DNA from: Phascolarctos cinereus
Taxonomy: Eukaryota; Chordata; Mammalia; Diprotodontia; Phascolarctidae
Length of the DNA: 64,000 nucleotides
NCBI RefSeq assembly: GCF_002099425.1
Contig: NW_018344262.1
Span: 942,501 to 1,006,500, forward strand
Reading direction: 5' to 3'
Shown here: positions 12,492 to 24,180 of the stretch, piece by piece
Position numbering within the stretch: the stretch's first letter is position 1
Layout of the letters: the number at the start of each line of letters is the position of its first letter
Notes under the pieces: model-generated
The model's database searches: none
What the model was told of the DNA's origin: nothing
Seen by the model: only the letters and a program-made list of their open reading frames with translations
Translations under genes and position numbers: made by a program

Positions 12492-14284
12492 TTTATTAAT
12501 TTACTTTGAATGATCAACAATCACTTTCATAAGTTTTTGAGTTTTAAATTTTTCTCCCTCTCCTTCCTCACCTCCCTCCCCAAGACGGTGCTCAAAAAAA
12601 AAGGAATCTTTTAAACATATTTTCGCATTAGTGATATTGTAAGTAAGAATTAGAACCAATAGGAGGAACCACCAGAAAGAGGAAACAAAACACAACAGAA
12701 GAAAAAAAAATAGCAAAAAGTGTGCTTTGATCTGCATTCAAACTCCATAGTTCTTTCTTTGGATGTGGATGGCTTTTTCTATCACCAGGCCTTTGGAAAT
12801 GTCTTAGATCTTTGTATTGCTGAGAAGGGTTAAGTTTATCAATATTAGTCATCGCACAATGTGGCTGTTATCGTGTACAACATTCTTTTGGTTCTCCTCA
12901 CTTCCCTCAGCATCAGACCATACACGTCTTTCCAGGTTTTTCTGAAGTCAGCCTGTTCATCATTTCTTTATTTTTTTTTTAATGTACATCATTTTATCAC
13001 AAAATATTTTATCTTAAAAAAACAAAATGCAACATTCTATAAAACTTAAGATTTGCTATGATACTACTTCCTAGGCCTTTACTGTACTACAACAATACAC
13101 TGTCAAGAAATTCAAAGGAAACCGTTAAATGTGCAGAAACATTCAACATCAGAAGCTTTAAAATCTATCTGGAGTGGCCCCTCAAAAGCTTCTGCTTACA
13201 TTAAAAAATAGAGGTTCTCCCTACAAAGAATCAATCACGTTACCTATACACAAGTCTGTACAGTTTTTATACTGAAGCTAACAATGAGCTGCACTTGAGT
13301 TCACATTCTTAGCAAAACAATGACTTTCGTCACACACAAAAATCTTTACAGCAGGATATTAATTTACTCTTCATCCTCCTCCTCCTCCTCCTCCTCATCT
13401 TCGTCTTCTTCCTCCTCATCAGGTTCATTCTTCTTCTTAGATCCTGTTGGCCTGCCAGGGCCCTTCTTTCCTGCATCTCCCTTGCCCTTGGCACGATATG
13501 CTGCAATATCCTTTTCATATTTCTCCTTTAGTTTAGCAACTTTCTGTTCATAAGGCAATTTGTCTTTGGCAGACTGTTCAGACCACAGTTCCCCCAGTTT
13601 CTTAGCAGTATCTCCAATAGAAAGGCCTGGGTGTTCACTTTTGATCTTTGGACGATGTTCAGCACAGAAGAGGAAGAATGCAGATGGTGGTCTTTTGGGA
13701 GCATTAGGATCCTTTTTCTTTCCTTTCTTATCACCTTTGGGAGGAACATAGTTTTTCATCTCCCTATCATAGCGAGCTTTATCTCCTTTTGCAAGGTCTT
13801 CAAACTTGGACTTTTCTTTTGCAGACATGGTCTTCCATCTCTCCGAGCACTTTTTGGAGAACTAGGCGAAGTTTAACGGGGAGTCCGGGTGCTTCTTCTT
13901 GCGCTCCTCCCGGCACGTCTGCACGAAGAAGGCGTAGGAGGACATTTTGCCCCTCGGCTTGTTGGGGTCTCCTTTACCCATCCTGACCCGCTTCTCTCTA
14001 CCTGCTGTAGGAACTCCTCCGGTTCCTCACGGTGTGCGGCGCAGCGCTGCCTCCTCACTCAGGGGCTTCTGCAGCGAAATGGTTTATCCTGTTCATCATT
14101 TCTTATAGCACAATAGTTTTCCATTACATTCATATACTACAACTTGTTCAGCCATTCCCCAGTGGATGGGCAACCTCTCAGTTTCTAATTCTTTGCCACC
14201 ACAAAAAGAGCTGCTATAAATATTTTTGTACACATGGGTCCTTTTCCCATTTGTATGATCTCTCTGGGATACAGCCCTAGAAGT
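12492..14284 (-). mobile_element. 5'-truncated L1 (L1-B) carrying the HMGB2 retrocopy
   Basis: Antisense L1 3' UTR (12492-12968) and ORF2-tail sequence (14105-14284), split by the HMGB2 copy. The 16-bp duplication TAGCTTTGATTACTTT flanks the whole block. About 0.67 kb of actual L1 sequence; typical 5'-truncated insertion. Confidence 0.88.
12969..14087 (-). pseudogene. HMGB2P: HMGB2 processed pseudogene
   Basis: Intronless copy of the HMGB2 mRNA: short 5' UTR, coding region 13364-13981 (205 codons plus TAA; human HMGB2 is 209 aa), 3' UTR and a poly(A) remnant (T-run at about 12969-12980). Perfect 17-bp target duplication CCTGTTCATCATTTCTT (12952-12968 and 14088-14104). It contains both HMG boxes and an acidic tail. 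HMGB2 rather than HMGB1 is shown by [20 protein letters not shown] and [15 protein letters not shown]. The one coding lesion I see is codon 40, a GAG-to-TAG change at 13862-13864. An open frame from Met52 covers the end of box A, box B and the tail. Inserted in an L1, by L1 machinery. Confidence 0.93.
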
Positions 14285-14300
14285 AGCTTTGATTACTTTG

Positions 14301-15125
14301 AAAACTGTCTGTTCGTGTCCTTTGACCATTTATCAATTGAGGAATGGCTTTTATTTCCATAAATTTGACTCAACTTTCTATATGTTTGAGAAATGAAGTC
14401 TTTATCAGAGAAATTTACTGTAAATTTTTTTTCACAGTAATGATCACCAACTACGTATTTCCCTCCATCCTATTTCCCCCATTTATCCTACTCTCTCTCT
14501 CTCTCCTTTACCCTGTCCATTGTCAGAAGTGTTTTGCTTCTGACTTTTACCTCTCCCAAACTGCTCTCCCTTCTATCAGCTTCCCTTCTCTTCTTCCTTC
14601 TCTTCTCTTATCCCCTTCCCGTCCTACTTTCCTGTACAGTAAGATAGATTTCTACACCCAACTGAGTGTGTATGTTATTCCTCTTTGAACTAATTCCAAC
14701 GAAAGTAAGGTTCGTGTGCTCTCCTCTCCACTTCCTCCATCTGTAATATCTCTTTCAGGCCTCTTTTACTTCAGATAGTTTATCTCATTCTACCTCTCCC
14801 TTTCCCTTTCTCCTAATGCAGTCTTCTTTTTCATCCTTTAATTTTATTTTTTTAGATAATCATACCATCATATTCAACTAACACCTTTGCTACTCCTTCT
14901 AACTACCCTAATAATGAGAAAGTTTTTAGGAGTTATAAATATCATTTTCCCTTGTAAGAATATGAACAGTGTAATCTTATAAAATCCCTTATGATTTCTC
15001 TTTTATGTTTGCCTTTTTATGCTTCTCTTGAGTCTTGTATTTGGAAGTCAAATATTCTATTCAGCTCTGGTCTTTTCATCAAGAATGCTTGAAAGTCCTC
15101 TTTTTCATTGAATATACATTTCCCC
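14301..15125 (-). mobile_element. L1 element #2, ORF2 remnant, spacer and ORF1 end (antisense)
   Basis: 14301-14425 continues ORF2 C-terminal sequence. 14430-14880 is the pyrimidine-rich complement of the spacer after ORF1. 14880-15125 is the ORF1 end, closely matching HAL1 11105-11330 (GAGGACTTTCAAGCATTCT, GATGAAAAGACCAGAGCTGA). The endonuclease and reverse transcriptase are missing, so the copy is internally deleted. Confidence 0.65.
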
Positions 15126-15655
15126 CCCTTTGGGTGTAGGGTGTGTGCAGGGAAGACTAGTACCTCTGGGGTGAGGGCTGCTTTCCACCTTTGGTGTCCA
15201 CCTGTTCCATTTAACTCTCACCTGTTGTTCCAAGAAGCTGTAGCATGGGCAGTGACCACATCCTGGTAAATGGTTTCGGCAGAGGGGCTAAACCAGGTTG
15301 AGTGTAACGGAGAGGTCTCAAACCCATTGGTGAGTTAGGAGGGTGTCTACCCCAAGCATGTGAAGACTTCCCCTGGTGGAATGGGTGAATGAGAACAATT
15401 TGTTCCAATGGCTGTGAAGGCAGCTGAAGCAGGCGCTATGGAGCGCTTAGAGCTTGGTTAGACATTGAAGTGTCAAGGTCATCCACTGCATCTCAAGCCA
15501 CCACCAGTCATCTTGAGTCTGTCCTGCCACTGGACTGTGATGACTCTGGAAGAGAGAGTGAGGCCGACAACTCTGAGCTTCAGATTTTTGGTGCAACTGT
15601 TTTCAGAAGTAATTGACTGGGAACCCATAAGTTTTTTGCTCTTCCAAAGTGGTGT
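15126..15655 (+). mobile_element. Marsupial interspersed repeat, family not assigned
   Basis: Contains phrases I associate with a common marsupial SINE-like repeat (ACCAGGTTGAGTGTAACGGA, GGTCATCCACTGCATCTCAA, GCCACTGGACTGTGATGACT). Replaces or interrupts ORF1 of the antisense L1. Boundaries approximate. Confidence 0.45.
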
Positions 15656-16280
15656 GATCTAGGGAGAGGTGTGTTTACTACTCTCCTGTACTATGCACTG
15701 GTTTGTGAGCAGCCACAAACACTCTTTTCCACCCTGGAACTGTGACCAGGGTTCCTGCTCCTCTGAGGCCACAAGCTTTGCTGTGCTAGTGCTCCTCCTT
15801 GCACTGGGACTGCGACCCAGATCCAAGTATAGGCAATGCAACAGAGTCCTGCCCCTGGTGCCAGCAAAGGGACCCCTGTAAATCTCCTTCTGATTCAATG
15901 TCTGATCCCCTTAGCATCTGTGGGATGAGAGGTCTGGAAACCGCCCCTACTGCCACTGATTCAATCTCCCCGAGGTCTGCTTTGAGTTTGCTGTGCTTTC
16001 TCAGCCTGCACTGGACTATGCTCTTCTCTCTCCCTGGTGCAACAGACCTCTCTGGCCAACCTTCTAAGTTGTCTTGGGCTAGAAAATTATTTCACTCCAT
16101 CTTTTTCTGGGTTCTGCCACTCTAGAATTTGTTTAGAGTCATTTTTTAAATTTTTGTTTTAATTTTTGTTTAATTTGTTTAATTTTGTTCAGAGTCATTA
16201 TTTAAAGGTATTTGGAGGGATTTGGCAGAGAGCTCAGGAGAGTCCCTGCCTTTACTCCACCATCTTGGCTCTGCCCTCCT
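15656..16280 (-). mobile_element. L1 element #2, 5' UTR (antisense)
   Basis: Ends at CCACCATCTTGGCTCTGCCC, the reverse complement of the marsupial L1/HAL1 start GGGCAGAGCCAAGATGG. So the antisense L1 has both its 5' and 3' ends, at 16280 and 8385. Confidence 0.75.
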
Positions 16281-17519
16281 GTTTATATGTGAAAATGTTA
16301 TTAGTACGCTTATGACTGTCATCATTATTTGGGTAGTTTGAAAGAAAGGCTTGGGCTCAGCTCAGTATGATGGGGTGATTCTAAAAAAGAAAACTTTGTA
16401 GGGATATCTCTCCTACAGTTACAAAAAGTAACTATCTCATACAAATGTATGAGTAAAGAGTAACTATCTCATGCAAATGAGGCATGAAAAAAAGAATTGA
16501 TGCAAAAGCAGTAAGTGGGAGTGGAGGGCTTGGTGGTGCTAGAACCTTACTCTCATCAGAAATGGATTAAAGAGGGAATAACATGTATTTAGAAGGGTAT
16601 AAAAATCTTCTAGATTTAGAAAGAAATAAGAGGGCCAGGGGATAGGATAAGGGAGGAACTTTTAGATTAAGATGAAGGGTAGGGGGAGAGGCTAAGGAAG
16701 GGACTCTTAGAGGGGTGGGTAGATTAAGGAATAGAAGGGCAACATAGCAGGTAGAAGTAAATTAGAAGAGTGAAGAGGGATAGGGTAAATAGGGAGAGAA
16801 GAATAGTGAGGAAAAATAGGATGGAGGGAAATACACAATAAGTAATTATAAGTGAATATGAATGGGATGAATTTACCCATAAAATGTAAATGGATAGCAG
16901 AATGGATTAAAAATTTGAATTCAACAATATATTGATTTCAGGAAACACAATAAAAATGAGAGATACACACAGAGTTAAAATAAAGAGCTGGAACAGAATT
17001 TATTATGTAAAAAAAAGTAGGGGTGGTAATCATGATCTCAGACGAAGTTAAAACTAAAATAGATTTAATTAAAAGAGAAAAAATAGGGAAACTACACTAT
17101 GTGTCACCAATATTATTTAATATTGTTTAGGTCTCATTTCTCAAATATATAAAGAACTTTGTCAAATTTATAAGAACATGAGTCATAACCTAATTGATAA
17201 ATGGTCAGAGATATGAAGAAACCAAAACTATATATGATCATATAAAAAAATGCTCTAAATCATTACTGGTTAGAGAAATACAAATTCAAACAACTTTGAA
17301 ATATCATTTTACATCTGTCAGATTGGCTAAATGATAGATGCCTTTCAATTGGGAAATGGTTAAACAAGCTATGTGTACATGATTGTGATGGAATACTACT
17401 GTGATATAAGAATTGATGAGTTGGTTGATTTAGAAAAACATGGAAAGACTTAGACCTATGAAGATATTATTCACTTCCAGAGAAAGAACTGAAAAATAGA
17501 AATATGCATAATGTGGTCT

Positions 17520-17562
<43 letters not shown>

Positions 17563-17939
17563 ATGTGTATATATATATGTTTATATTATGCATATGTGTG
17601 TATGTGTATATGTGTGTATGTTTATATATATATATATATGTGTATATATATATATATGTGTATATATATATATATATATGTATTTACATTTATTTGAGCC
17701 TTCTCTAGGGCAGGAGGAGAGAGGAATAAAAGGTGTACATCAGACAACAAAAGAAAACCTAGAAGGAGCACAGAAAATCAGGGTAGCTTTGAAAACAATG
17801 TAAAGTATTTATTACATAGGTTTTCTTGAAATGGAAATTTCTTTTATATTGAATCTTCTCTTATGTTCCGCTGTGTACATGGAAAAGTTTTTTTCTTTTC
17901 TTGTTTGGTATTTAAATTTAATAAAAAATGTTTTTAATG
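16281..17939 (+). mobile_element. L1 element #0, right part (spacer, ORF2 pieces, 3' UTR)
   Basis: Resumes at GTTTATATGTGAAAATG, matching the HAL1 stretch near 11260. 16290-16830 is the purine-rich spacer. 16850-17110 translates to the L1 endonuclease start (QETQ..., SGVAIL-like, KIDLIKREK). 17110-17510 is the ORF2 C-terminus after an internal deletion of the reverse transcriptase. It ends before TACCCATTCCCA (17940-17951). Dead copy. Confidence 0.72.
17522..17690. repeat. (TA)n/(TG)n compound microsatellite in the L1 tail
   Basis: About 170 bp of TA, TATG and TG units. Confidence 0.95.
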
Positions 17940-18660
17940 TACCCATTCCCATCCATTTGAGTTCATTGACACCCAAGATGTTGATGTGTAAACTTTGCAT
18001 GTCCTGTTTAACCACATCCAGCTTACCTTGGTTCATGGATTTTATTTTATTTTTTTTCCCATTTCCCATGACTCTATTTTTTTTTTGTAAATAGTATTTT
18101 ATTTTTTCTAATTACATGTAAACATAGTTTTAACATTCATTTTTATAAGATTTTGAATTCCAAAGTTTTCTTCCTCCCTCCCCTCTTCCCTCTCCAAGAC
18201 AGCAAGCAATCTGGTATAGGTTATACATGTGCAATCATGTTAAACATATTTCCACATTAGTCATGTTATGAAAGAAGAAACAGAACAAAAGGAATAAAAC
18301 CACACACAAAAAAACAAAACTCAAAGAAAGTGAAAAGACTATGCATCGATGTGCAATCAATCAGGTTCATACATCTTATATTCCAAGTTCCACTGCAGTA
18401 TCGATCTTTACAGCATCGGGTTTTTCTTTCATCACCAGACATATCCATAGCTGAGCTTCCTTTCGACTTTAGCCGCTTCATTCTTTGTAGTTCTTTTCTG
18501 CTCTTCCCCAGTAATGTGTTGAATATCTTCCAACCTGAGGGGCTCATCTTCTGGTGTCATCTCCTTTATCATTTTAGTACTGTCCATGGGATTTTCTTGG
18601 CAAAGATACTAGAAGGGTTTGCCATTTTCTTCTCCAGTGGATCACTTTTTGTTAAAACTC
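17940..18660 (-). mobile_element. BovB/RTE LINE, 5' part, with an L1 fragment inserted
   Basis: 17940-18050 encodes the start of the RTE endonuclease (MNQGKLDVVKQDMQSLHINI then LGVNELKWMGMG), which joins the part at 6525-6731 once the L1 is removed. 18080-18335 is an antisense L1 3' UTR fragment. 18340-18660 is the RTE 5' region. The net length of RTE sequence in the window is about 3 kb, near full length for the clade. Confidence 0.8.
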
Positions 18661-18778
18661 TCCACTAGGTGGCGCAGTGGATACAGCACAGGCCCTGGAG
18701 TCAGGAAGCCTTGAATTCACATTCCACTCAGATGCTTACTACCTAAGTGACCCTGGGCAAGTCATTTAGCCCTGACTG
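18661..18778 (+). mobile_element. tRNA-headed SINE with expanded tail
   Basis: CTAGGTGGCGCAGTGGATAC...GTGACCCTGGGCAAGTCAT, starting directly at the RTE end. Its tail has become the tetranucleotide array that follows. Confidence 0.85.
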
Positions 18779-18836
18779 CCAAGAAAGCAAGAAAGCAAGC
18801 AAGAAAGCAAGAAAGCAAGCAAGCAAGCAAGCAAAA

Positions 18837-18923
<87 letters not shown>

Positions 18924-18948
18924 GAGGGAGGGAGGGAAGAAAGAAAAA

Positions 18949-19024
<76 letters not shown>

Positions 19025-19100
19025 AAAGAAAAAGGAAGGAAGGAATGGAGGAAAGAAGGAAGGAAGGAAGGAAGGAAGGAAGGAAGGAAGGAAGGAAGGA
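18779..19100. repeat. (AAGC)n-(AAAG)n-(AAGG)n tetranucleotide array
   Basis: About 320 bp moving from AAGC/AAAG mixtures through pure AAAG to AAGG. Likely grown from the SINE A-tail. Confidence 0.95.
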
Positions 19101-19129
19101 AAAAGTATATAAACTTCTCATGCTAGAGG

Positions 19130-19745
19130 TGTAAGCTCTTCACAACGTGGCTCCTGCATATCTTTCCTCTTATTTCACATTACTTCCTCTCCTACACACT
19201 CTCCATTCCAGTCAGGCAAACACACTGGTCCTTCTATTCAACATTTCATCATCCCTCTATCTTTGTACACATTGCTAACTAGCCAAATGCCTGAGAGGTG
19301 GCAGCTAGGTGATACAGTGGATAGAAGGCTGGGCCTGGACTCAGGAAGACCTCAGTTCAAGTCTGGCCCCAGATACTAGCTGTGTGACCCTGGGGCAAGT
19401 CACTCTTACAGCCTCAGTTTCCTGGTAAAATGGGTATGATAGTAATAATAACACCTCCCTCCCGGGGTTTTTGAGAGGATCAAAGGAGATAGTATTCGTA
19501 AAGCACTTTGCAAACCCTGAAAGACTTGATAGCCACTAGCAATGACATTGTCCTTCATGTCTGCCTCTTAGAATCTCTTACTTCCTACAAGACTCAGCTC
19601 AGATGCCACCTCCCCTAATTGTTCAAGTACCCACTCCAAATAACCGTGTATTTAATGACCTGTGTGTGTAGTGCATCCCTCCAGTAGACTGTCAGCTCCT
19701 TGAGGGTAGGGACTGTTTCTGATTGTATCTTCGGATTCCCCAGCT
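19130..19745 (+). mobile_element. L2 fragments split by a SINE
   Basis: 19130-19275 and 19545-19745 are L2 3' region (GACTGTCAGCTCCTTGAGGG). 19299-19535 is a SINE with the GGCAGCTAGGTG head and a MIR-like tail (AAAGCACTTTGCAAACC). Confidence 0.7.
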
Positions 19746-20410
19746 TGTTAAACTGAATTGGATCACTTTCACCTGTGACTGTCTCCCCCCCCCCAAGCCT
19801 CAGACCATGGGGCAAATCTATACATACTCCTTGCCAACAGAACCAAATGAAGCCAAAGCCAGGTGCAATGGAGCCCAAGGAGGCCTGAGACTCCTGAGAC
19901 TTGGCTTTCTACCCCCTTGGATGGTAACTCAGGGAGGAGTCCAATGCAGTTCTCCAACCTGTTCTCCCCAGGAACCCCTTTCACTTCTTATACTTTCTTC
20001 CCCCTTGATTAAACGGCAAAACAAACCAATGAATTGGTGAATAAATGAATGTTTCCACCGTCTTATGGTTAAGAGGGCGGGTAGATGGGTGGGTGGGGCA
20101 GAAACAAAAAACGCATTACATATACGCCATCTGGTGGCAGCAGATTTAACTACAGGCTTAGAGGGAACTGGAGGAGTATCTTGGAACTCAAACCTACAAA
20201 GTGAGTAAGAGAAAGTGAGGCTATAGTAGCAGCGGGTTTTGTTCCATTCCCCACTATTCTTCCTCCCACTCCCTTGAGACTCACCATCTCCTTTCCCACC
20301 TCCAGTGTCCAAATAAGAGTTTTTCTTCTCCCTTCCCCTCCTTCCCCCAAAGCCAAATAAATCAGAGCATCCAATCCATCTAGGAGCAGTGTATACACTG
20401 GCGCTTCCAA
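19746..20410. other. No feature recognised
   Basis: Unique sequence; no coding or RNA gene seen. Confidence 0.5.
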
Positions 20411-20903
20411 ACGTTTTTTTTTTAAATTTTAAATTAACTAACTTATTTTTAGTTTTCAACATTGACTTCCATAAGCTTTTGAGTTTTCAATTTTCTATGC
20501 CTCCCTCCCCTCCCCAAGACAGTGCAATCTGATATAGGCTCTACATATACATTCCTATTAAATATTTTCACATTAGTCATGTTGTAAGGAAGAATTAGAA
20601 CAAATGGGAAGAACCACGAGAAAGAAGAAACGAGAGAGAGAGAGAGAGAGCAAATAGCTTGCTTCGATCTGCTTTCAGACTCCATAGTTCTTTCTCTGGA
20701 TGTGGATAGTATTTTCCATCGCGAGACTTTTGGAGTTGTCTTAGATCCTTGCATTGCTGAGAACAGCTAAGTCTATCAATATTAATCATCACATAACATG
20801 GCTGTTACCATGTACAATGTTCTCCTGGTTCTGTCCACTTCACTCAGCATCGGTCTATACAAGTCTTTCCAGGTTTTTCCAAAGTCTGCCTGCTCATCAT
20901 TTT

Positions 20904-20975
<72 letters not shown>

Positions 20976-22230
20976 TTTTTTGTGAGGTAATTGGGGTTCA
21001 GTGACTTGCCCAGGGTCACACAGCTAGTAAGTGTTAAATGTCTGAGGCTGAATTTGAACTCAGATCCTCCTGACTCCAAGGCTAGAGTTCTATTCACTGC
21101 ACCACCTAGCTGTCCCTTGCCTGCTCATCATTTCTTATAGCACAATAGTATTCCATTACATTCATATACCACAACTTGTTCAGCCATTCCCTAATTGATG
21201 GGCATCCCCTCAATAAATATTTTTGTATGTGTGGGTTTTCCCTCCATTTTTATGATCTCTTTGGCATACGGCCCTAGAAGTTGTATTGCTAGGTCAAAGG
21301 GTACGCACATTTTTACAGCCCTTTGGGTATAGTTCCAAATTGCTCTCCAGAATGGTTGGATCAGTTCACAACTCCACCAACAATGCATTAGTGTTCTAAT
21401 TTTCCTACATCTTCTCCAAAATTTATCATTTCCCTGTTTTGTCATGTTGGCCAATGTGATAGGTGTGATGTGGTACCTCAGAGTTGTTTTGATTTGCATT
21501 TCTCTAATCAATAGTGATTTAGAACATTTTTTTCATACGATTACAGATAGCTTTAATTTCATCATCTGAAAACTGCCTATTTATGTCCTTTGACCATTTA
21601 TCAATTGGAGAATGAACTTGTATTCTTATAAATTTGATTCAGTTCTTTATATATTTTAGATATGAGGCCTTTATCAGAGACACTGTTTGTAAAAATTCTT
21701 TCCCAGTTTTCTGCTTCCCTTCTAATCTTGGTTGCATTGGCTTTGTCTGAACAAAAACTTTTCAATTTGATGTAATCAAAATTATCCATTTTGCATTTCA
21801 TGATGTTCTCTACCTCGTTTGGTCATATATTCTTTTGTTCTCCATAAATCTGACAGGTAAACTATTCCTTGCTCTCCCAGTTTGCTTATAGTATCAATCT
21901 TTATATTTAAATCATGTATACATTTTGACTTTATCTTGGTATATGGTGTGAGATTTTGATCTATGTGTAGTTTCTGCCATACTCTTTTCCAGTTTTCCCA
22001 GCAGTTTTTGTCAAAGAGTGGGTTCTTATCCCAGAAGCTGGGGTCTTTGGGTTTTTCAAACAGTAGATTACTATAGTCATTGACTACTGTGTCTTGCACA
22101 TTTAACCTATTCCACTGATCCACCACTCTATTTCTTAGCCAGTACCAGGCAGTTTTGATGATTGCTGCTTTTGGCAACCCCAAACTTAAATCCACAAGTC
22201 CATACAGAAGGATACCTGCCACTTGCATAG
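20411..22230 (-). mobile_element. 5'-truncated L1 (antisense), ORF2 C-terminus and 3' UTR
   Basis: ORF2 C-terminal frames are long: 21782-22228 (PKAAIIKTAWYWLRNRVVDQ, WNRLNVQDTVVNDYSNLLFE) and 21191-21511 (RYHITPITLANMTKQGNDKF). Better preserved than the L1s at 6.7-17.9 kb, so probably younger. A SINE is inserted at 20903-21117. Confidence 0.88.
20903..21117 (-). mobile_element. SINE (antisense) with (CTTT)n tail
   Basis: Tail expanded to about 19 CTTT units (20903-20976). Flanked by TGCCTGCTCATCATTT at 20887-20902 and 21118-21133. Confidence 0.9.
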
Positions 22231-22500
22231 TGACTTAATTTTAAAATGTAATATTATTTCTATTTTATTGCATTTTTATTTATTTTGTTAAATATTTCTC
22301 AATTACATCCTAATCTGGTTCAAGCCACCAGGGAGTCCCTCCCGGTGGCATGTTTTATACCATTGGTCTACAGTATAAAGCTGAAAAAGTGCTTCACATT
22401 TTCACTGGAGTCTCACCACAGCCTTAAGAAGTAGGTAGATTCTACTGTTGAATAACGGTAGAGAAAATTATAAAGCTGTCTGATTGGATCCCCTGCAAAT
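22231..22500. other. AT-rich stretch, unassigned
   Basis: No clear repeat or gene. Confidence 0.4.
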
Positions 22501-24180
22501 TTATGTTACATAACCTCAGCTGGGCCCTTGAAGACATTTAATGACAGCTCCCTCCTCACTCACATCACCCCCATGCCTTCACCCATCTTACATAATGAGG
22601 TGACCCTTCTTCTTGCCAAGGCAAACCCCTCTAACTGTACAGATCCATCCCATCCTGTCCTGTAAACTGCCCCTTTTAATCATCCCCTTTCTTATTTATC
22701 TTCATTCTCTTGTCTACTAGCTGCTTCTCTCCTGCCCACAAACATACTCATGTCTTCCCCATCTTCGAGAAACGCTCCCTTGATACATTCATGCTGCTAT
22801 TTCCCATATCTCCTTTGGTGGCTAAACTCCTTGAGAAGGCCATCTACAACAAATGCCTCTACTGAGTGGAGTCTACTCCCTTTCCTCTCACTCCTTGACT
22901 CCACAGTCTGGCTTCTGACCTCATCTCATCAATCAATTGAAACTGCCCTCTCCAAGGTTACTCAAAATCTCTTAATTGCCAAATCATTTAATAGCCCTTT
23001 TTCAATCCTCTTTCTTCTTGACCTCTATGCTGCCCTTGACACTATTGATCACCCTCTTCTCCTTGCTACTCTCTCCTCACATCTAGGTTCTCCCCTGGTT
23101 CCCCTCCTACCTGACTCCTGTCTCCCTTCCAAGTCATCCAAGTCATGCCCACTAAAGGTGGGTGTCCCACAGACCTCCACCTTGGGCCCTCTCTTCTTCC
23201 TCTGGACTATTTCACTTGGTGATCTTATCACGTCCTGTGGAGTCAATGAGCATTATTATGCAGTTGTTTTTCAGATTCATTTATCTAGCCCTAACCTCTT
23301 TTTAAAGATTTAATCTTGCATCTCCAAATTCTCAAATTGGATGTCCTGTAGACATCTTAAACTCAACATGTCCAAAATGGAATTCATTATCTTTCTCCCC
23401 AAACCTTTCCTTCTCCCTAACCTCCCTTACCATCAAGGCCCCCCCATCCTCCCTGTCACCCTTGATTACTCACTCTCACCTTCTCTCATCTGTTGCCAAG
23501 GGCTGCCAATTTTACCTTTATACATCCCCTGAAAATGCCACCTTCTCTCCTCTGACACTGCCACTACCCTGGTAGTACCCCTCACACTTGGACTATTACA
23601 ATAGCTGCTGGTGGGTCTCCCTGCTTCAGATTTTTCTCCACTTCCAGTCCTTCTTCCTCCACTTGGCTGTCAAGTTGATCTTCCTAAAACACGGGTCTGA
23701 CCATATCACCACCCCCTCCCCCCAGCTCAGTGGCTTGAGGATCAAACATGAAATCCTGTTTGGGGCCTGTTAAAACCTGCCCTTGCCCAGTCTTCTTACA
23801 CCTTACATCTCACCACCTACTTTTCTATCCAATGACACTGGCCTCCTTACTCTTCCTCACACAAGTCATCTCCCACCTTTGGACACTTGCTCTGTCTCCA
23901 GTGGTCCTCCAGGCTGTTCCTCGTGCCTGGAATGTGCATCTCTGTCTCCTGGCTTCAAGTCCCACCTAAAATCCCACCTTCTATAGAACATTTTTCTTAA
24001 CGCCCCTTAATTCTAGTGCCTTCCCTCTGCTGATTATTTTTAATTTCTCCTGCCTATAGCTTGTTTGCCTATTGTCTCCCCCATTAGACTGTGAGCTGCT
24101 CAACGGCAGAGACTCTAAGCTTTCTTTGTAGCCCCAAAGTTTAGGACAGTGCCTGCAATCGCATAGTTTATTGACTGACT
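22501..24180 (+). mobile_element. L2 LINE (CR1 superfamily), 3' half
   Basis: A degenerate reverse transcriptase is readable: LLDLYAALDTIDHPLLLATL and GVPQTSTLGPLFFL (22980-23210). A typical L2 3' region follows, ending ATTAGACTGTGAGCTGC...TTTATTGACTGACTGA. One of the longest L2 copies here; ancient and dead. Confidence 0.85.

Noticed and set aside
17504-17803. Tyr/Ile/Val-rich frame
   Set aside because: Translation of the TA/TG microsatellite.
18747-19121. Lys/Glu/Arg-rich and Phe/Leu/Ser-rich frames of about 120 codons
   Set aside because: Translations of the AAAG/AAGG array on either strand.
19929-20462. 177-codon minus-strand frame
   Set aside because: No conserved motif, partly within the L1 tail; no splice or promoter context.
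21782-22228. 148-codon minus-strand frame
   Set aside because: L1 ORF2 C-terminus in a 5'-truncated copy.
22750-23313. 187-codon frame
   Set aside because: Decayed L2 reverse transcriptase, not a host gene.
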